Shown: positions 43,485-51,904 of the stretch, piece after piece
Layout of the letters: every line of letters starts with the position of its first letter
How positions within the stretch are numbered: the stretch's first letter is position 1
Assembly (NCBI GenBank): GCA_964437505.1
Contig: CAYTGU010000010.1
Span: forward strand, 1-61,261
Direction: 5' to 3'
Source: JAHJDO01 sp964437505
GTDB taxonomy: Bacteria > JAHJDO01
DNA: 61,261 bases
The notes under the pieces: model-generated
The model's database searches: none
Told to the model about the DNA's origin: nothing
What the model saw: the letters and a program-made list of their open reading frames with translations, nothing else
Translations under genes and position numbers: made by a program

Positions 43485-44768
43485 TTATCCAAGCCTCACG
43501 ATATCTGCGCCTAAAGAACACAGTCTCTGGTCTATCCTTTCATATCCTCTGTCTATCTGCCTGATATTGTGTATTGTGCTTTTTCCCTTTGCGCATAGAG
43601 CTGCTATAAGAAGTGCCATTCCAGCCCTAATATCAGGACTTATAATCTCCTCTCCATGCAAATCCGAAGGACCAACGACTACTGCTCTGTGAGGATCACA
43701 TAAAACAATTTTTGCCCCCATATTAATCAACTCGTCAACAAAGTAGAGACGACTTTCAAACATCTTTTCAAATATTAAAACTGTGCCCTCTGACTGAGTA
43801 GCACTAACAAGTGCTATACTTACAAGATCTGCGGGAAATCCGGGCCACGGACTATCATCTATCTTTGGTATTGCCCCACCAATATCTGTAACAACTTTTA
43901 TTTTTTTTTGAACAGGGATAAAAATATCCCTTTCATCTATTTCCAAACTTACTCCAAGTTTTTCAAAGGCAATGAAGATTACTCTCATATGCTCTATAGG
44001 TGCATTTCTTATTATTAATTCACTATGCGTAGCTGCAGCAAGCCCTATAAAGCTGCCTGCTTCAATGTGATCGGAAGATATTTGGTGCTCTCCGCCCTTT
44101 AATTGCTCTACTCCTTCTATCGTTAAGATATTACTGCCTATACCGGATATTTTTGCGCCAAGAGAATTAAGAAATCTACACAAACCCTGCACATGAGGCT
44201 CTGAAGCTGCATTAACTATAGTAGTCTTTCCTTTTGCAAACGCAGCTGCCATTATTGTGTTTTCTGTTGCCATAACACTTGCCTCATCCAGAAAAACATC
44301 CGCGCCACGGAAACCAGTTCCGATTTCTAACTCATAATCATCTCCAACACTAATGGAAGCACCCAATGCCTCCAGAGCAAGTAGATGTGTATCAACTCTG
44401 CGCCGCCCTATTCTATCTCCTCCGGGTTTTGGCAGTTTCACCCTGCCGCATCTTACCAAAATAGGCGCTGCAAATAAAAATGAACCCCTTATCCGATGGC
44501 ATAACTCAGGATTTAACTCCGCTTTTTTTATAGATAATGCCTTGATTAAATACTCATGCTCTCCTTCTCTTTTTACATCTACTCCAATATCACGCATAAT
44601 TTCAACCATGTCCCGAACATCGCCAATATCAGGCACATTCTTGAGTCTGACAGTCTCCTCTGTTAGAAGAGATGCTGCCAGTATTGCCAATGCCTCATTC
44701 TTATTTCCAGCGGGGGTTATTTCTCCTTTTAACCGTTTTCCCCCATGTATAACCAATCCTTCCTGCAT
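43485..44768 (-). CDS. murA: UDP-N-acetylglucosamine 1-carboxyvinyltransferase (Cys-to-Asp variant)
   Basis: A 427-residue EPT-family enzyme for the first committed step of peptidoglycan synthesis. GNKNEALAILAASLL (21-35) has the conserved Lys-Asn pair, and the fold repeats as expected. The active-site loop reads KPGGDRIGRRRVD with Asp118 where most MurA proteins have the Cys attacked by fosfomycin. Asp is known in the natively resistant MurA of mycobacteria, chlamydiae and Borrelia. EPSP synthase (AroA) is excluded by the loop, and UDP-GlcNAc residues such as DHIEAGSFIG are present. Confidence 0.92.
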   Translation of the reverse strand: MQEGLVIHGGKRLKGEITPAGNKNEALAILAASLLTEETVRLKNVPDIGDVRDMVEIMRDIGVDVKREGEHEYLIKALSIKKAELNPELCHRIRGSFLFAAPILVRCGRVKLPKPGGDRIGRRRVDTHLLALEALGASISVGDDYELEIGTGFRGADVFLDEASVMATENTIMAAAFAKGKTTIVNAASEPHVQGLCRFLNSLGAKISGIGSNILTIEGVEQLKGGEHQISSDHIEAGSFIGLAAATHSELIIRNAPIEHMRVIFIAFEKLGVSLEIDERDIFIPVQKKIKVVTDIGGAIPKIDDSPWPGFPADLVSIALVSATQSEGTVLIFEKMFESRLYFVDELINMGAKIVLCDPHRAVVVGPSDLHGEEIISPDIRAGMALLIAALCAKGKSTIHNIRQIDRGYERIDQRLCSLGADIVRLG

Positions 44769-44870
44769 CTGTCTTTCCTCTTATTTCTGTTGTAATTATC
44801 AATATATTCTATAGAAGCTAAATAATCAAGTATTTGTATTGATGATGTAACAATAGAAAATAAATAACAC

Positions 44871-44945
44871 AAAAAAAATAAAAATTTGTTATAATAATAC
44901 GAAATAATGACTATAAGGAAGAAAATGGTTAGGTATCGTAATCAA
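44871..44945 (+). promoter_or_regulatory. diverged cassette leader D
   Basis: In the 272-bp gene-free gap between murA and the SGNH gene, ATAAAAATTTGT leads into TATAAT (44890-44895), then AAGGAAGAAAATGG. This is the same order as in leaders A-C (AAAAATTTG directly before the -10, then AAGCAAGAAAAT). The TTGCTG box is not conserved. No gene is seen in the rest of the gap. Confidence 0.4.
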
Positions 44946-45040
44946 GTTATAAGTTATTTTTAAAAAAAAGATATAAAAGAAGATTTAAATGTTTCTATAG
45001 ATGTAGTTAGTTATGCATATATATCAGGGAGAAGATCAGT

Positions 45041-45622
45041 ATGAGAAAAAAGGTGATTTTGATTGGTGATTCCATTCGTATGGGCTACCAAGAAGTAGTC
45101 CGCCAGCAACTTTCTGAAATAGCGGAAGTTTGCGCACCAGAAGAGAATGGCGGTAATAGTCAAAATGTCCTTAAGTATTTGGATATATGGGCTCTATCTA
45201 AGAATGTTTCTGTCATACACATTAATTGTGGGCTTCATGATCTAGGGAGGGATTTTGTTTCCGGCAAGCCAGTTATCCCGATTGATCAATACAAGAGCAA
45301 TGTGCGAGAGATTATGCGACAACTGTTGGAGAAAACGCAAGCTTCTGTAATTTGGGCTTTGACTACTGCTGTAAATGAAAAATGGCATCATGAAAAGAAA
45401 AGTTTTGATCGATTTGAAACAGATGTTTGTACCTATAATAAAGCAGCAACTGATATCGCAACAGAATTAGGGGTTCCTATTGATGATTTATATAGTCTCA
45501 GCATTAAAGCTGGGCCTGATAAATATCTTCGACCAGATGGTGTTCATTATACGAGTGAAGGTTGTTTTTTATTGGGGAAAGCCGTCGCGGAATCCATTAA
45601 GCCGTATTTAAATAATGCATAA
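45041..45622 (+). CDS. SGNH/GDSL-family hydrolase
   Basis: A 193-residue esterase-fold protein. Block I is LIGDSIRMGY with the nucleophile Ser11. Block III is INCGLHDLGRD in place of GxND, and block V is RPDGVHYTSEG with Asp166 and His169. No signal peptide, so it is probably cytoplasmic. Its substrate is unknown. GGGAGAAG precedes the ATG. It is the only plus-strand gene between murA and pabB, and its TAA stop lies inside attC-like site 3, so it looks like a single integron cassette. Confidence 0.8.
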   Translation: MRKKVILIGDSIRMGYQEVVRQQLSEIAEVCAPEENGGNSQNVLKYLDIWALSKNVSVIHINCGLHDLGRDFVSGKPVIPIDQYKSNVREIMRQLLEKTQASVIWALTTAVNEKWHHEKKSFDRFETDVCTYNKAATDIATELGVPIDDLYSLSIKAGPDKYLRPDGVHYTSEGCFLLGKAVAESIKPYLNNA

Positions 45623-45683
45623 CAAATCGTTGCACTCGAACAAAAAGCTAGCGCTTTTTGGCAAGTAAGTTCTAGCGTTATCC
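45617..45683 (+). repeat. attC-like site 3
   Basis: GCATAAC (45617-45623) contains the stop codon of the SGNH gene. The right core GTTATCC (45677-45683) contains the complement of the pabB stop codon (45678-45680). Outer boxes pair (ATAAC with GTTAT) and the tip is CAAAAAGC-TAGC-GCTTTTTG with bulges below. This imperfect hairpin with unpaired segments between the cores is the attC layout. The same tip could also act as a transcription terminator. Confidence 0.6.
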
Positions 45684-47096
45684 TCGCTTATAACCTAAAG
45701 CACTAAAGAGAGCTTTTGCCTTATCCAACGTCTCCTGATATTCACTTTCCGGATCAGAATCAGCAACAATCCCTCCTCCTACTTGAAAACGAATTTCGTT
45801 CTTTTTAGCAACTAATGTGCGAATCAGTATATTCAAATCCATTTCACCGGAAAAACTCAAATATCCAAGAGAGCCTGTATATATTCCTCTTCTTGTCGGC
45901 TCAAGCTCCTCAATTATCTCCATAGCCCTGATCTTTGGCGCGCCGGTAATAGACCCTCCAGGAAAACATGCCTTTAACAGATCAATCCTATCCTTTTTCT
46001 TACTTAACCTGCCTCTAATAGTAGATGTTGTCTGAAACACTGTAGAATATTTTTCAATGTCTCTTTTGCTTTCCAGATATATGGATTCATATTCACATAC
46101 CCGGCCTATATCATTTCTCTCAAGATCAACAATCATTATAAGCTCTGCCTTGTCCTTTTCGCTCTTTAACAAATCATTCTTCAATCTCTCATCCTCTTCT
46201 TTTGCTTTTCCTCTTGGTCTGGTTCCTTTCATTGGCCTTGTTCTGACAACACCATCCTTCAGACAAAGGAATCTTTCAGGAGAAGCGCTTATAATAGATT
46301 CTTCTCCAAAATTCAGAAACCCTCCAAAAGGCGCAGGATTTATTTTAGCAAGAAACTTATACAACTCGAAACTGTCTGTGCGTAAATTACAGGTGAATCG
46401 CTGAGATAAATTCACCTGATATATATCACCTGCAGCAATATACTCCTTTATCTTATCCACAGCTTTTAGATAAGAAGCTTTTGTAAAATTGGAAAGAATC
46501 TCTCTTCCATTAATAATAGGAGGAGAAACAATTGAGTTATTGAGCTTTTTGCCTTTTAATGCCCTTAACCTGCCTAAAACCAGTTTTAACCTTTCTCCTG
46601 CTCTCTTCTCTCCTTTAAGACCTTTCTCAGGAAAGCCTGTTGATACTATATAAAACTTGTTTTGGCTATAACTATATGCAATTACCAAATCATAAAAAGC
46701 CAGACAACAATCAGGAACATCACTATCATTCTTAGCTTTATCGGGTATTTTCTCCAGTGTTCTTCCAAGATCGTATGAGAAATACCCCACTCCTCCACCA
46801 CAAAAAGGCACTGGAGAAACAGCATTTTCTATTTGATAATCAGATAATATTTTTCTTATAACTTCTAATACATCTGCGTTTTTTAATACATCTTTGGAAT
46901 CTCTATATGTAAGCTTAACATCTGATCCCTCTGCCCTTACCAACAGGAAAGGATCACTTCCTATAAAAGCGTATTCGCCAAGTCCATATTCATGCGTTCC
47001 GCTATCCAGAATAAATGAATAAGCAGATGCTTTAAATATCTCATATACTTGAATGGGCGATAAATCCAATTTTATCTCTTCAATTAAAGGTATCAT
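45678..47096 (-). CDS. pabB: aminodeoxychorismate synthase component I
   Basis: A 472-residue chorismate-utilising enzyme. IYQVNLSQRFTCNL near 225-238, the lysine-type RPMKGTRPRGK near 288 and the C-terminal GGSITGAPKIRAMEIIEELE with GIYTGSLGYLSFSGEMDLN are present. The Lys in the KGT motif is the mark of PabB; TrpE has Ala there. With a glutamine amidotransferase it makes 4-amino-4-deoxychorismate for folate. No pabA or pabC is adjacent. It is divergent from the MC1-like gene. Confidence 0.88.
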   Translation of the reverse strand: MIPLIEEIKLDLSPIQVYEIFKASAYSFILDSGTHEYGLGEYAFIGSDPFLLVRAEGSDVKLTYRDSKDVLKNADVLEVIRKILSDYQIENAVSPVPFCGGGVGYFSYDLGRTLEKIPDKAKNDSDVPDCCLAFYDLVIAYSYSQNKFYIVSTGFPEKGLKGEKRAGERLKLVLGRLRALKGKKLNNSIVSPPIINGREILSNFTKASYLKAVDKIKEYIAAGDIYQVNLSQRFTCNLRTDSFELYKFLAKINPAPFGGFLNFGEESIISASPERFLCLKDGVVRTRPMKGTRPRGKAKEEDERLKNDLLKSEKDKAELIMIVDLERNDIGRVCEYESIYLESKRDIEKYSTVFQTTSTIRGRLSKKKDRIDLLKACFPGGSITGAPKIRAMEIIEELEPTRRGIYTGSLGYLSFSGEMDLNILIRTLVAKKNEIRFQVGGGIVADSDPESEYQETLDKAKALFSALGYKRG

Positions 47097-47104
47097 TTTT
47101 TTAT

Positions 47105-47134
47105 TTGCATTCTCTAATAGCTTTGCGTTATAAT
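47105..47134 (+). promoter_or_regulatory. promoter of the MC1-like gene
   Basis: TTGCAT (47105-47110), an 18-bp spacer and a perfect TATAAT (47129-47134) face the MC1-like gene. The AGGAGG ribosome site lies at 47162-47167 just before the ATG at 47176. Confidence 0.6.
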
Positions 47135-47175
47135 GTTATAAACTAATAGGCCGACTAAAACAAGGAGGGTAAAGG

Positions 47176-47472
47176 ATGGCAACAGCAAAGCTCTACTCAG
47201 TAAGAATAGGCAAGAAAGAAGATCACGTATTTAAAGGAAAAGGCGCAAGACAGGCTGCTCTAAAAGCTGCTTCCAGAGGGCTAAAGGATACTGACGGTCT
47301 CATTAAATTAAGAGAGCACAGCAAGAAAAAAGACGGCAAATGGAGAATACACATATTTGAAGGTTCCGTAAAGAAAGTTGCTAAACCTGCTAATGCACCT
47401 GATTGGATGCCGGATACGATAAACAAGCCGGTAGTCAAGAAACTTCGCGTAGAAAAAACAGACAAAATATAA
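47176..47472 (+). CDS. MC1-like chromatin protein (archaeal type)
   Basis: A 98-residue basic protein whose core matches archaeal non-histone chromosomal protein MC1: GARQAALKAASRGL, then LREHSKKKDGKWRIHIFEG, ANAPDWMPDTINKPVVKKL and VEK at the end. MC1 bends and compacts DNA as a monomer in Methanosarcina and haloarchaea. The DNA-contacting Trp in WMPD and the basic arms are present. MC1 proteins are rare in bacteria. The gene is monocistronic with its own strong promoter and terminator, which fits an abundant DNA-binding protein. Confidence 0.85.
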   Translation: MATAKLYSVRIGKKEDHVFKGKGARQAALKAASRGLKDTDGLIKLREHSKKKDGKWRIHIFEGSVKKVAKPANAPDWMPDTINKPVVKKLRVEKTDKI

Positions 47473-47492
47473 TAAGATCTCTTCGTGAAAAA

Positions 47493-47529
47493 ATAGAAAA
47501 GCTCCGATCAACAGTCGGAGCTTTTCTAT
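47493..47529. terminator. bidirectional intrinsic terminator
   Basis: A perfect 15-bp stem, ATAGAAAAGCTCCGA paired with TCGGAGCTTTTCTAT across a 7-nt loop, lies between the converging MC1-like and map genes. Runs of T and A on both sides of the GC core let it work in both directions. Its right arm overlaps the map stop codon. Confidence 0.85.
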
Positions 47530-48278
47530 TGGGAAAGCGTTAGGATTTCCGTCTTGTTATTAGTAATAGCTATAACATGTTCAAACTGCGCAGACAAGCT
47601 TCCATCAACGCTAACAGCTGTCCAGCCATCTGAGAGGACCTTTGTTTGATATGCTCCTGCATTAATCATAGGTTCAATTGCTATAACCAGCCCTTTTTTG
47701 AGAGTTAGCCCTGTCCCTGATTTGCCAAAGTGTGAAACTTGCGGGTCTTCATGAGGACTAGAGCCTATGCCATGGCCAACAAAATCTCTTACAACTGAAA
47801 AACCCTGTTTCTCAACATATGTCTGAATAGCATGACCAATGTCACCCAATCTATTGTTTTCTATTGCTTCACTAATACCAATATCTAAGGCCTCTTCTGT
47901 AACCTTAATAAGATTCTTTGCAAGAGAAGATATCTCTCCCACAGGATAGGTAACTGCTTTATCTCCGTTGTAACCATTCTTGCACACTCCAACATCTACA
48001 GTTATTATATCGCCTTCTCTTAGAATCTCATCTTTTCTTGGTATTCCATGAACTACCACATTATTAACAGAAGCGCATATACTGTTTGGATATCCTCTGA
48101 TTCCCAAAAAAGATGGAACTGCATTAAAACTTCTAATATAGTCTTCAGCCAATCCATCTAAATAAAGAGTGGAAACACCGGGTTTGATATGCTTGGAAAC
48201 ATAATCCAAAGTTTGAGATGTTAATTGACAACTTAATTTTATAAGTTCTATTTCTTCCGCTGATTTGTAATAAACCAT
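47526..48278 (-). CDS. map: methionine aminopeptidase, type I
   Basis: A 250-residue pita-bread metallopeptidase that removes the initiator Met. Metal ligands are seen in ITVDVGVCKNGYNGD (two Asp), FVGHGIGSSPHEDP (His), IAIEPMINAG (Glu) and AQFEHVIAI (Glu). Length fits bacterial type Ia, without the N-terminal zinc extension. It follows the LeuA/CimA-like gene by 2 bp. Confidence 0.95.
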   Translation of the reverse strand: MVYYKSAEEIELIKLSCQLTSQTLDYVSKHIKPGVSTLYLDGLAEDYIRSFNAVPSFLGIRGYPNSICASVNNVVVHGIPRKDEILREGDIITVDVGVCKNGYNGDKAVTYPVGEISSLAKNLIKVTEEALDIGISEAIENNRLGDIGHAIQTYVEKQGFSVVRDFVGHGIGSSPHEDPQVSHFGKSGTGLTLKKGLVIAIEPMINAGAYQTKVLSDGWTAVSVDGSLSAQFEHVIAITNNKTEILTLSQ

Positions 48279-48280
48279 TG

Positions 48281-49810
48281 CTATGTTTCTCGCGCAATAA
48301 TATTCAGCATCCTTTCAGATGCTTTAATAGCTGCTATGATCTGATCAGAATCAACGCCAATAGTTTTAAAAACCTTGTCTTTAGCAGACCATATTATTAA
48401 TGTTTCAACTAAAGCACTTGTTTTTCCTCCGGGAGGAATCCTAACTTCATAATCAATTAATTCAGGCATAGAAAGTTTTATTCTATTACATGCTTTTTTT
48501 AACGCATTCATAAAAGCATCGTATCCCCCATTACCGGACGCAGATTCCTTTATCTTCTGTTTTCCATATTGAAGGACAAATGACGCTGTTGGCAAAATTC
48601 CCTTTCCACTTGTTATAATACAATCCGTAATTTGAACAAGATTTCCTTCTCCTATTTCAAGTACGTCAGCAATTATAAAAGGCAGATCTTCTATTGTGAT
48701 TGATTCCTTTTTATCACCAAGTTGGATTATCTCCTGTAGAACCTTTTTCTTATTTTCTTCAGTAAGCTCTATTCCCAGTTCAGTCAAATTTTGATCTAAC
48801 GAAGCCTTCCCGCTCAGTTTACCAAGAGCATATGTCCTTTTTCTACCAAATCTCTCTGGCAAGAGCGGATTTGCATATAAATTTGCTTTCTTATCTCCAT
48901 CAGCATGAATTCCACTGGTCTGCGTAAAAACGTCCTGACCAACAATCGGTGTATTTGCAGCAACTCTCTTGCCTGAAAAAGTCTCTACTAATTTACTGGC
49001 AGAAACAATCTTTCTTTCAACAATATGTGTCTTACATTCTGTATTGTCATGAATATTCGCTGCAATTTCACCTAAAGAAGCATTTCCAGTACGTTCGCCT
49101 AAACAATTAACTGTAACATGAATTGCCCCAACCCCTGCCTCAATTGCATATAGGCTATTTGCAGTGGCAAGACCATAATCATTATGCGCATGAAAGTCAA
49201 ACCCCATATCTGGAAATGAATCCACCATATCCTTAACATAGGTATATGTTGTACGAGGTGTAAGAATTCCAAGAGTATCTGGCAGCATTATTCTATTAAC
49301 ACTCATATTGCATAGCGCTCTTGTAATTTCCATAACATAATCCTTAGAATCTCTATAACCATTAGACCAGTCCTCTAAGTAAATGTTTACAATAAGTCCT
49401 TTCTCTTTTGCGTAATCTATTGTTTCTCTTATTTCACTGATATGTGTTTTTATATCTTTGCGCAATTGAAATTTCAGGTGCTTTTCTGACCCTTTAGTTA
49501 ATAGATTCATTACTTTAGCACCTGTTGAGACTATCCAATCAACAGACGCTCTATGATCAACAAATCCCAATACTTCGACCTTGCTTAGGAATCCTCTCAG
49601 TTTTGCCCATTGTATGATACTTGTAACAGATTCCTTCTCTCCCTGAGACACTCTGGCAGACGCAACTTCTATTCTGTCTATACCTACTTCATTAAGTAAC
49701 ATCTTGGCAATATTCAACTTCTCACTGCGAGAAAAAGAAACACCTTGAGTTTGTTCTCCATCTCTTAACGTTGTATCAAGTATTTCAATAACTCTTTTAG
49801 CTTTTCCCAT
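48281..49810 (-). CDS. 2-isopropylmalate/(R)-citramalate synthase-like enzyme
   Basis: A 509-residue Claisen-condensing enzyme of the LeuA/CimA/HCS family. LDTTLRDGEQTQGVSFS near 11-27 has the catalytic Arg-Asp, HAHNDYGLA near 198-206 the metal His pair, and NCLGERTGNAS the Gly-Glu-Arg loop. The C-terminal LeuA dimerisation and feedback-inhibition domain is present (about 375-505). The family branch is the one often called LeuA2-like, so acetyl-CoA may condense with 2-oxoisovalerate or pyruvate. No leuB, leuC or leuD is adjacent. Neighbour map is coupled with a 2-bp gap. Confidence 0.82.
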   Translation of the reverse strand: MGKAKRVIEILDTTLRDGEQTQGVSFSRSEKLNIAKMLLNEVGIDRIEVASARVSQGEKESVTSIIQWAKLRGFLSKVEVLGFVDHRASVDWIVSTGAKVMNLLTKGSEKHLKFQLRKDIKTHISEIRETIDYAKEKGLIVNIYLEDWSNGYRDSKDYVMEITRALCNMSVNRIMLPDTLGILTPRTTYTYVKDMVDSFPDMGFDFHAHNDYGLATANSLYAIEAGVGAIHVTVNCLGERTGNASLGEIAANIHDNTECKTHIVERKIVSASKLVETFSGKRVAANTPIVGQDVFTQTSGIHADGDKKANLYANPLLPERFGRKRTYALGKLSGKASLDQNLTELGIELTEENKKKVLQEIIQLGDKKESITIEDLPFIIADVLEIGEGNLVQITDCIITSGKGILPTASFVLQYGKQKIKESASGNGGYDAFMNALKKACNRIKLSMPELIDYEVRIPPGGKTSALVETLIIWSAKDKVFKTIGVDSDQIIAAIKASERMLNIIARET

Positions 49811-49834
49811 ATTAAAGTTCTCCTATGATCCTTA

Positions 49835-50944
49835 TTAATTATTCCCACTTAATCTATTAAATAATCTTTCAACGTCCACATACTCCTCAACAAGGCTTTT
49901 GGCAGTTCTTATTTTTTCCATATCTGTCTCGCCTATCTTAACCACAAGATCATGTATTAAGGATGCAACTCCGTAAGTATCTATCTCCACAGCCAAAACA
50001 GGTATGGTTGTCTTTTGTATGAGATTCATTACAGACTGGTGAATCTGCATCTTACCTGTTAATATGATTCCCGATATCCTGTGTTTTCTCTCTGTTCCAA
50101 TAACTGAAGAACTCATGGCAGCAAGCACAATATCCTCTCTATCCGCAGGTGTAATTAACAGCACTCTCTCTCCAAAAAAGCCCAACGCATTATGGGGAGT
50201 CATTGCTCCTACTACAATCTTTTCAATTTGATTATCAAGAGATTCCCTGCCATTTATAAGCTTTGAAGGAATACTTTCCATAACTTGTTTTATGTTTGGC
50301 CATGTAAGACGTTTTGTATACGGGATAGCTCCAAATAGTTCAATCCCTTTCTTTGCTAATCCTCTCTCTATGTAATCCTTGATTTTATCCATCTTATCGG
50401 GTATCACCTTGTTAATTACAACACCTACTAATTCTACTCCCTCTTTCTCAAACAATGCCTTATTTAAAACAATCTCGTCTATCGGACGGCCAATCCCGCC
50501 AACTGTTATTATCAGTACCTTTGCGCCCAGCAATTTTGCAACGGACCCATTTCCAAGATCAAAAACGGACCCAACACCGGCATGACCTGTCCCTTCAATC
50601 ACTACCAGATCCTTACCTTTTGAGACTTCTTTATAAGATTCTTGAATGATATTATCTAAAACTTGTTTTTTTCCATGGTCTATATACTCCTCCGTAAAAC
50701 CCCTCTCAACAGCTATTGGACTCATATGCCGTAATTCGTTGTCGCAGTCACAACAGCTTTTTATCAGCACAGCATCCTCATCAACTTTATATCCTTCAAC
50801 CTCTACATATCGCTGACCAACAGGTTTCATAAATCCAATATTCTTGGCATACTGTTTAAATGCCATTATGAGACCAAGACTTGTTAATGTTTTTCCATCA
50901 TTCTGTCTTGTGGCTGCAATAAATAGTTTCTTTTCCTTAGACAT
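49835..50944 (-). CDS. BioD-like P-loop protein with DRTGG domain
   Basis: A 369-residue protein. The N-terminal half is a dethiobiotin-synthetase-like P-loop NTPase (AATRQNDGKTLTSLGL near 11-26, VVIEGTGHAGVGS near 117-129). A DRTGG-type domain follows at about 215-325. This two-domain architecture equals the N-terminal part of long-form phosphotransacetylases, but the catalytic PTA domain is missing here. Its reaction is unknown. It may act as an allosteric partner or have a biotin-like ligase role. mtnP follows upstream with a 6-bp gap. Confidence 0.75.
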   Translation of the reverse strand: MSKEKKLFIAATRQNDGKTLTSLGLIMAFKQYAKNIGFMKPVGQRYVEVEGYKVDEDAVLIKSCCDCDNELRHMSPIAVERGFTEEYIDHGKKQVLDNIIQESYKEVSKGKDLVVIEGTGHAGVGSVFDLGNGSVAKLLGAKVLIITVGGIGRPIDEIVLNKALFEKEGVELVGVVINKVIPDKMDKIKDYIERGLAKKGIELFGAIPYTKRLTWPNIKQVMESIPSKLINGRESLDNQIEKIVVGAMTPHNALGFFGERVLLITPADREDIVLAAMSSSVIGTERKHRISGIILTGKMQIHQSVMNLIQKTTIPVLAVEIDTYGVASLIHDLVVKIGETDMEKIRTAKSLVEEYVDVERLFNRLSGNN

Positions 50945-50950
50945 AATATT

Positions 50951-51808
50951 CTATAGATATTTCCCTGCTATAATATCTAGTTTGTCCTTTACCTGTTTAG
51001 GAATAACGCTTCTATCTGTTATGATCGCATTGGCCAGCGCATTAGCGCACTCACACTTTCTTTCAGATGAAATTTTTTCAATAGTTGCTTTTATAATCTT
51101 CTTTGCATTCTCTGAATTTTTATTAAGATTTGCAATTATAGCATCAACACTTACTATTTCTTCTGTTTCATGCCAACAATCATAATCAGTAACCATTGCC
51201 ATTGTCCCGTAGCAGATCTCTGCTTCCCTTGCCAGCTTTGCCTCCAGCAAATTTGTCATTCCAATAACATCAAACCCCATTTTTCTATAAAAGAACGATT
51301 CTGCTTTTGTAGAAAATGCAGGCCCTTCCATATTCAGGTATGTTCCTCCGTTATGAACTGTCATCCCAATTCCTTTCACTGTTTCGTATAGTATCTTACT
51401 CAAATCTTGGCAAACAGGATTAGCAAAACTAATATGAGCAACTACCCCGTCTCCAAAAAAGCTGCATTTTCTACCCTGATTGGTTCTATCAAAGAATTGG
51501 TCAGGAATAACAATATCCAGAGGATGAACATTGTCTTTAAGACTGCCAACAGCACCAACAGAAATAATCCATTCCACACCAAGCTTTTTCATGCCATAGA
51601 TATTGGCGCAATAGTTTATTTCAGAAGGTGAGAGTTTATGTCCTCTTCCATGCCTTGGAAGAAACACCACCTCTTTTTCAGAAAGAGTACCTGTAATATA
51701 CTTATCGGAAGGCTCCCCAAATGGAGTGCTTACCTCAAGCTCCATTACATTTTCGAGCTCTTCCATGTCATAAAGCCCGCTACCACCAATAATACCTATC
51801 TTTGACAT
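50951..51808 (-). CDS. mtnP: S-methyl-5'-thioadenosine phosphorylase
   Basis: A 285-residue nucleoside phosphorylase family 2 protein. IIGGSGLYDME near 5-15, FLPRHGRGHKLSPSEINY near 51-68, GGTYLNMEGPAFSTKAES near 154-171, GMTNLLEAKLAREAEICY and VTDYDCWHE are the MTAP signature. It phosphorolyses methylthioadenosine from polyamine or similar metabolism to adenine and methylthioribose 1-phosphate. No other methionine-salvage gene is adjacent, so the fate of the sugar is open. Confidence 0.92.
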   Translation of the reverse strand: MSKIGIIGGSGLYDMEELENVMELEVSTPFGEPSDKYITGTLSEKEVVFLPRHGRGHKLSPSEINYCANIYGMKKLGVEWIISVGAVGSLKDNVHPLDIVIPDQFFDRTNQGRKCSFFGDGVVAHISFANPVCQDLSKILYETVKGIGMTVHNGGTYLNMEGPAFSTKAESFFYRKMGFDVIGMTNLLEAKLAREAEICYGTMAMVTDYDCWHETEEIVSVDAIIANLNKNSENAKKIIKATIEKISSERKCECANALANAIITDRSVIPKQVKDKLDIIAGKYL

Positions 51809-51904
51809 ATAACATTCCCCCTAGCATAAAATTTGAAATTTGTCGTTGTTTCGCATTATGTCATATGGGGAATGAGCAATCAAGAAGAAATAGAATTTAC
51901 TTCC

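Noticed and set aside
45638..45668. Hairpin read only as a rho-independent terminator
   Set aside because: It could terminate transcription, but the matching outer boxes, the stop codon inside the left core and the full-length alignment to 29893-29959 fit an attC-like site better.
45678..47096. Anthranilate synthase TrpE
   Set aside because: The Lys in MKGTRPR marks PabB; TrpE has Ala there, and no trp genes are near.
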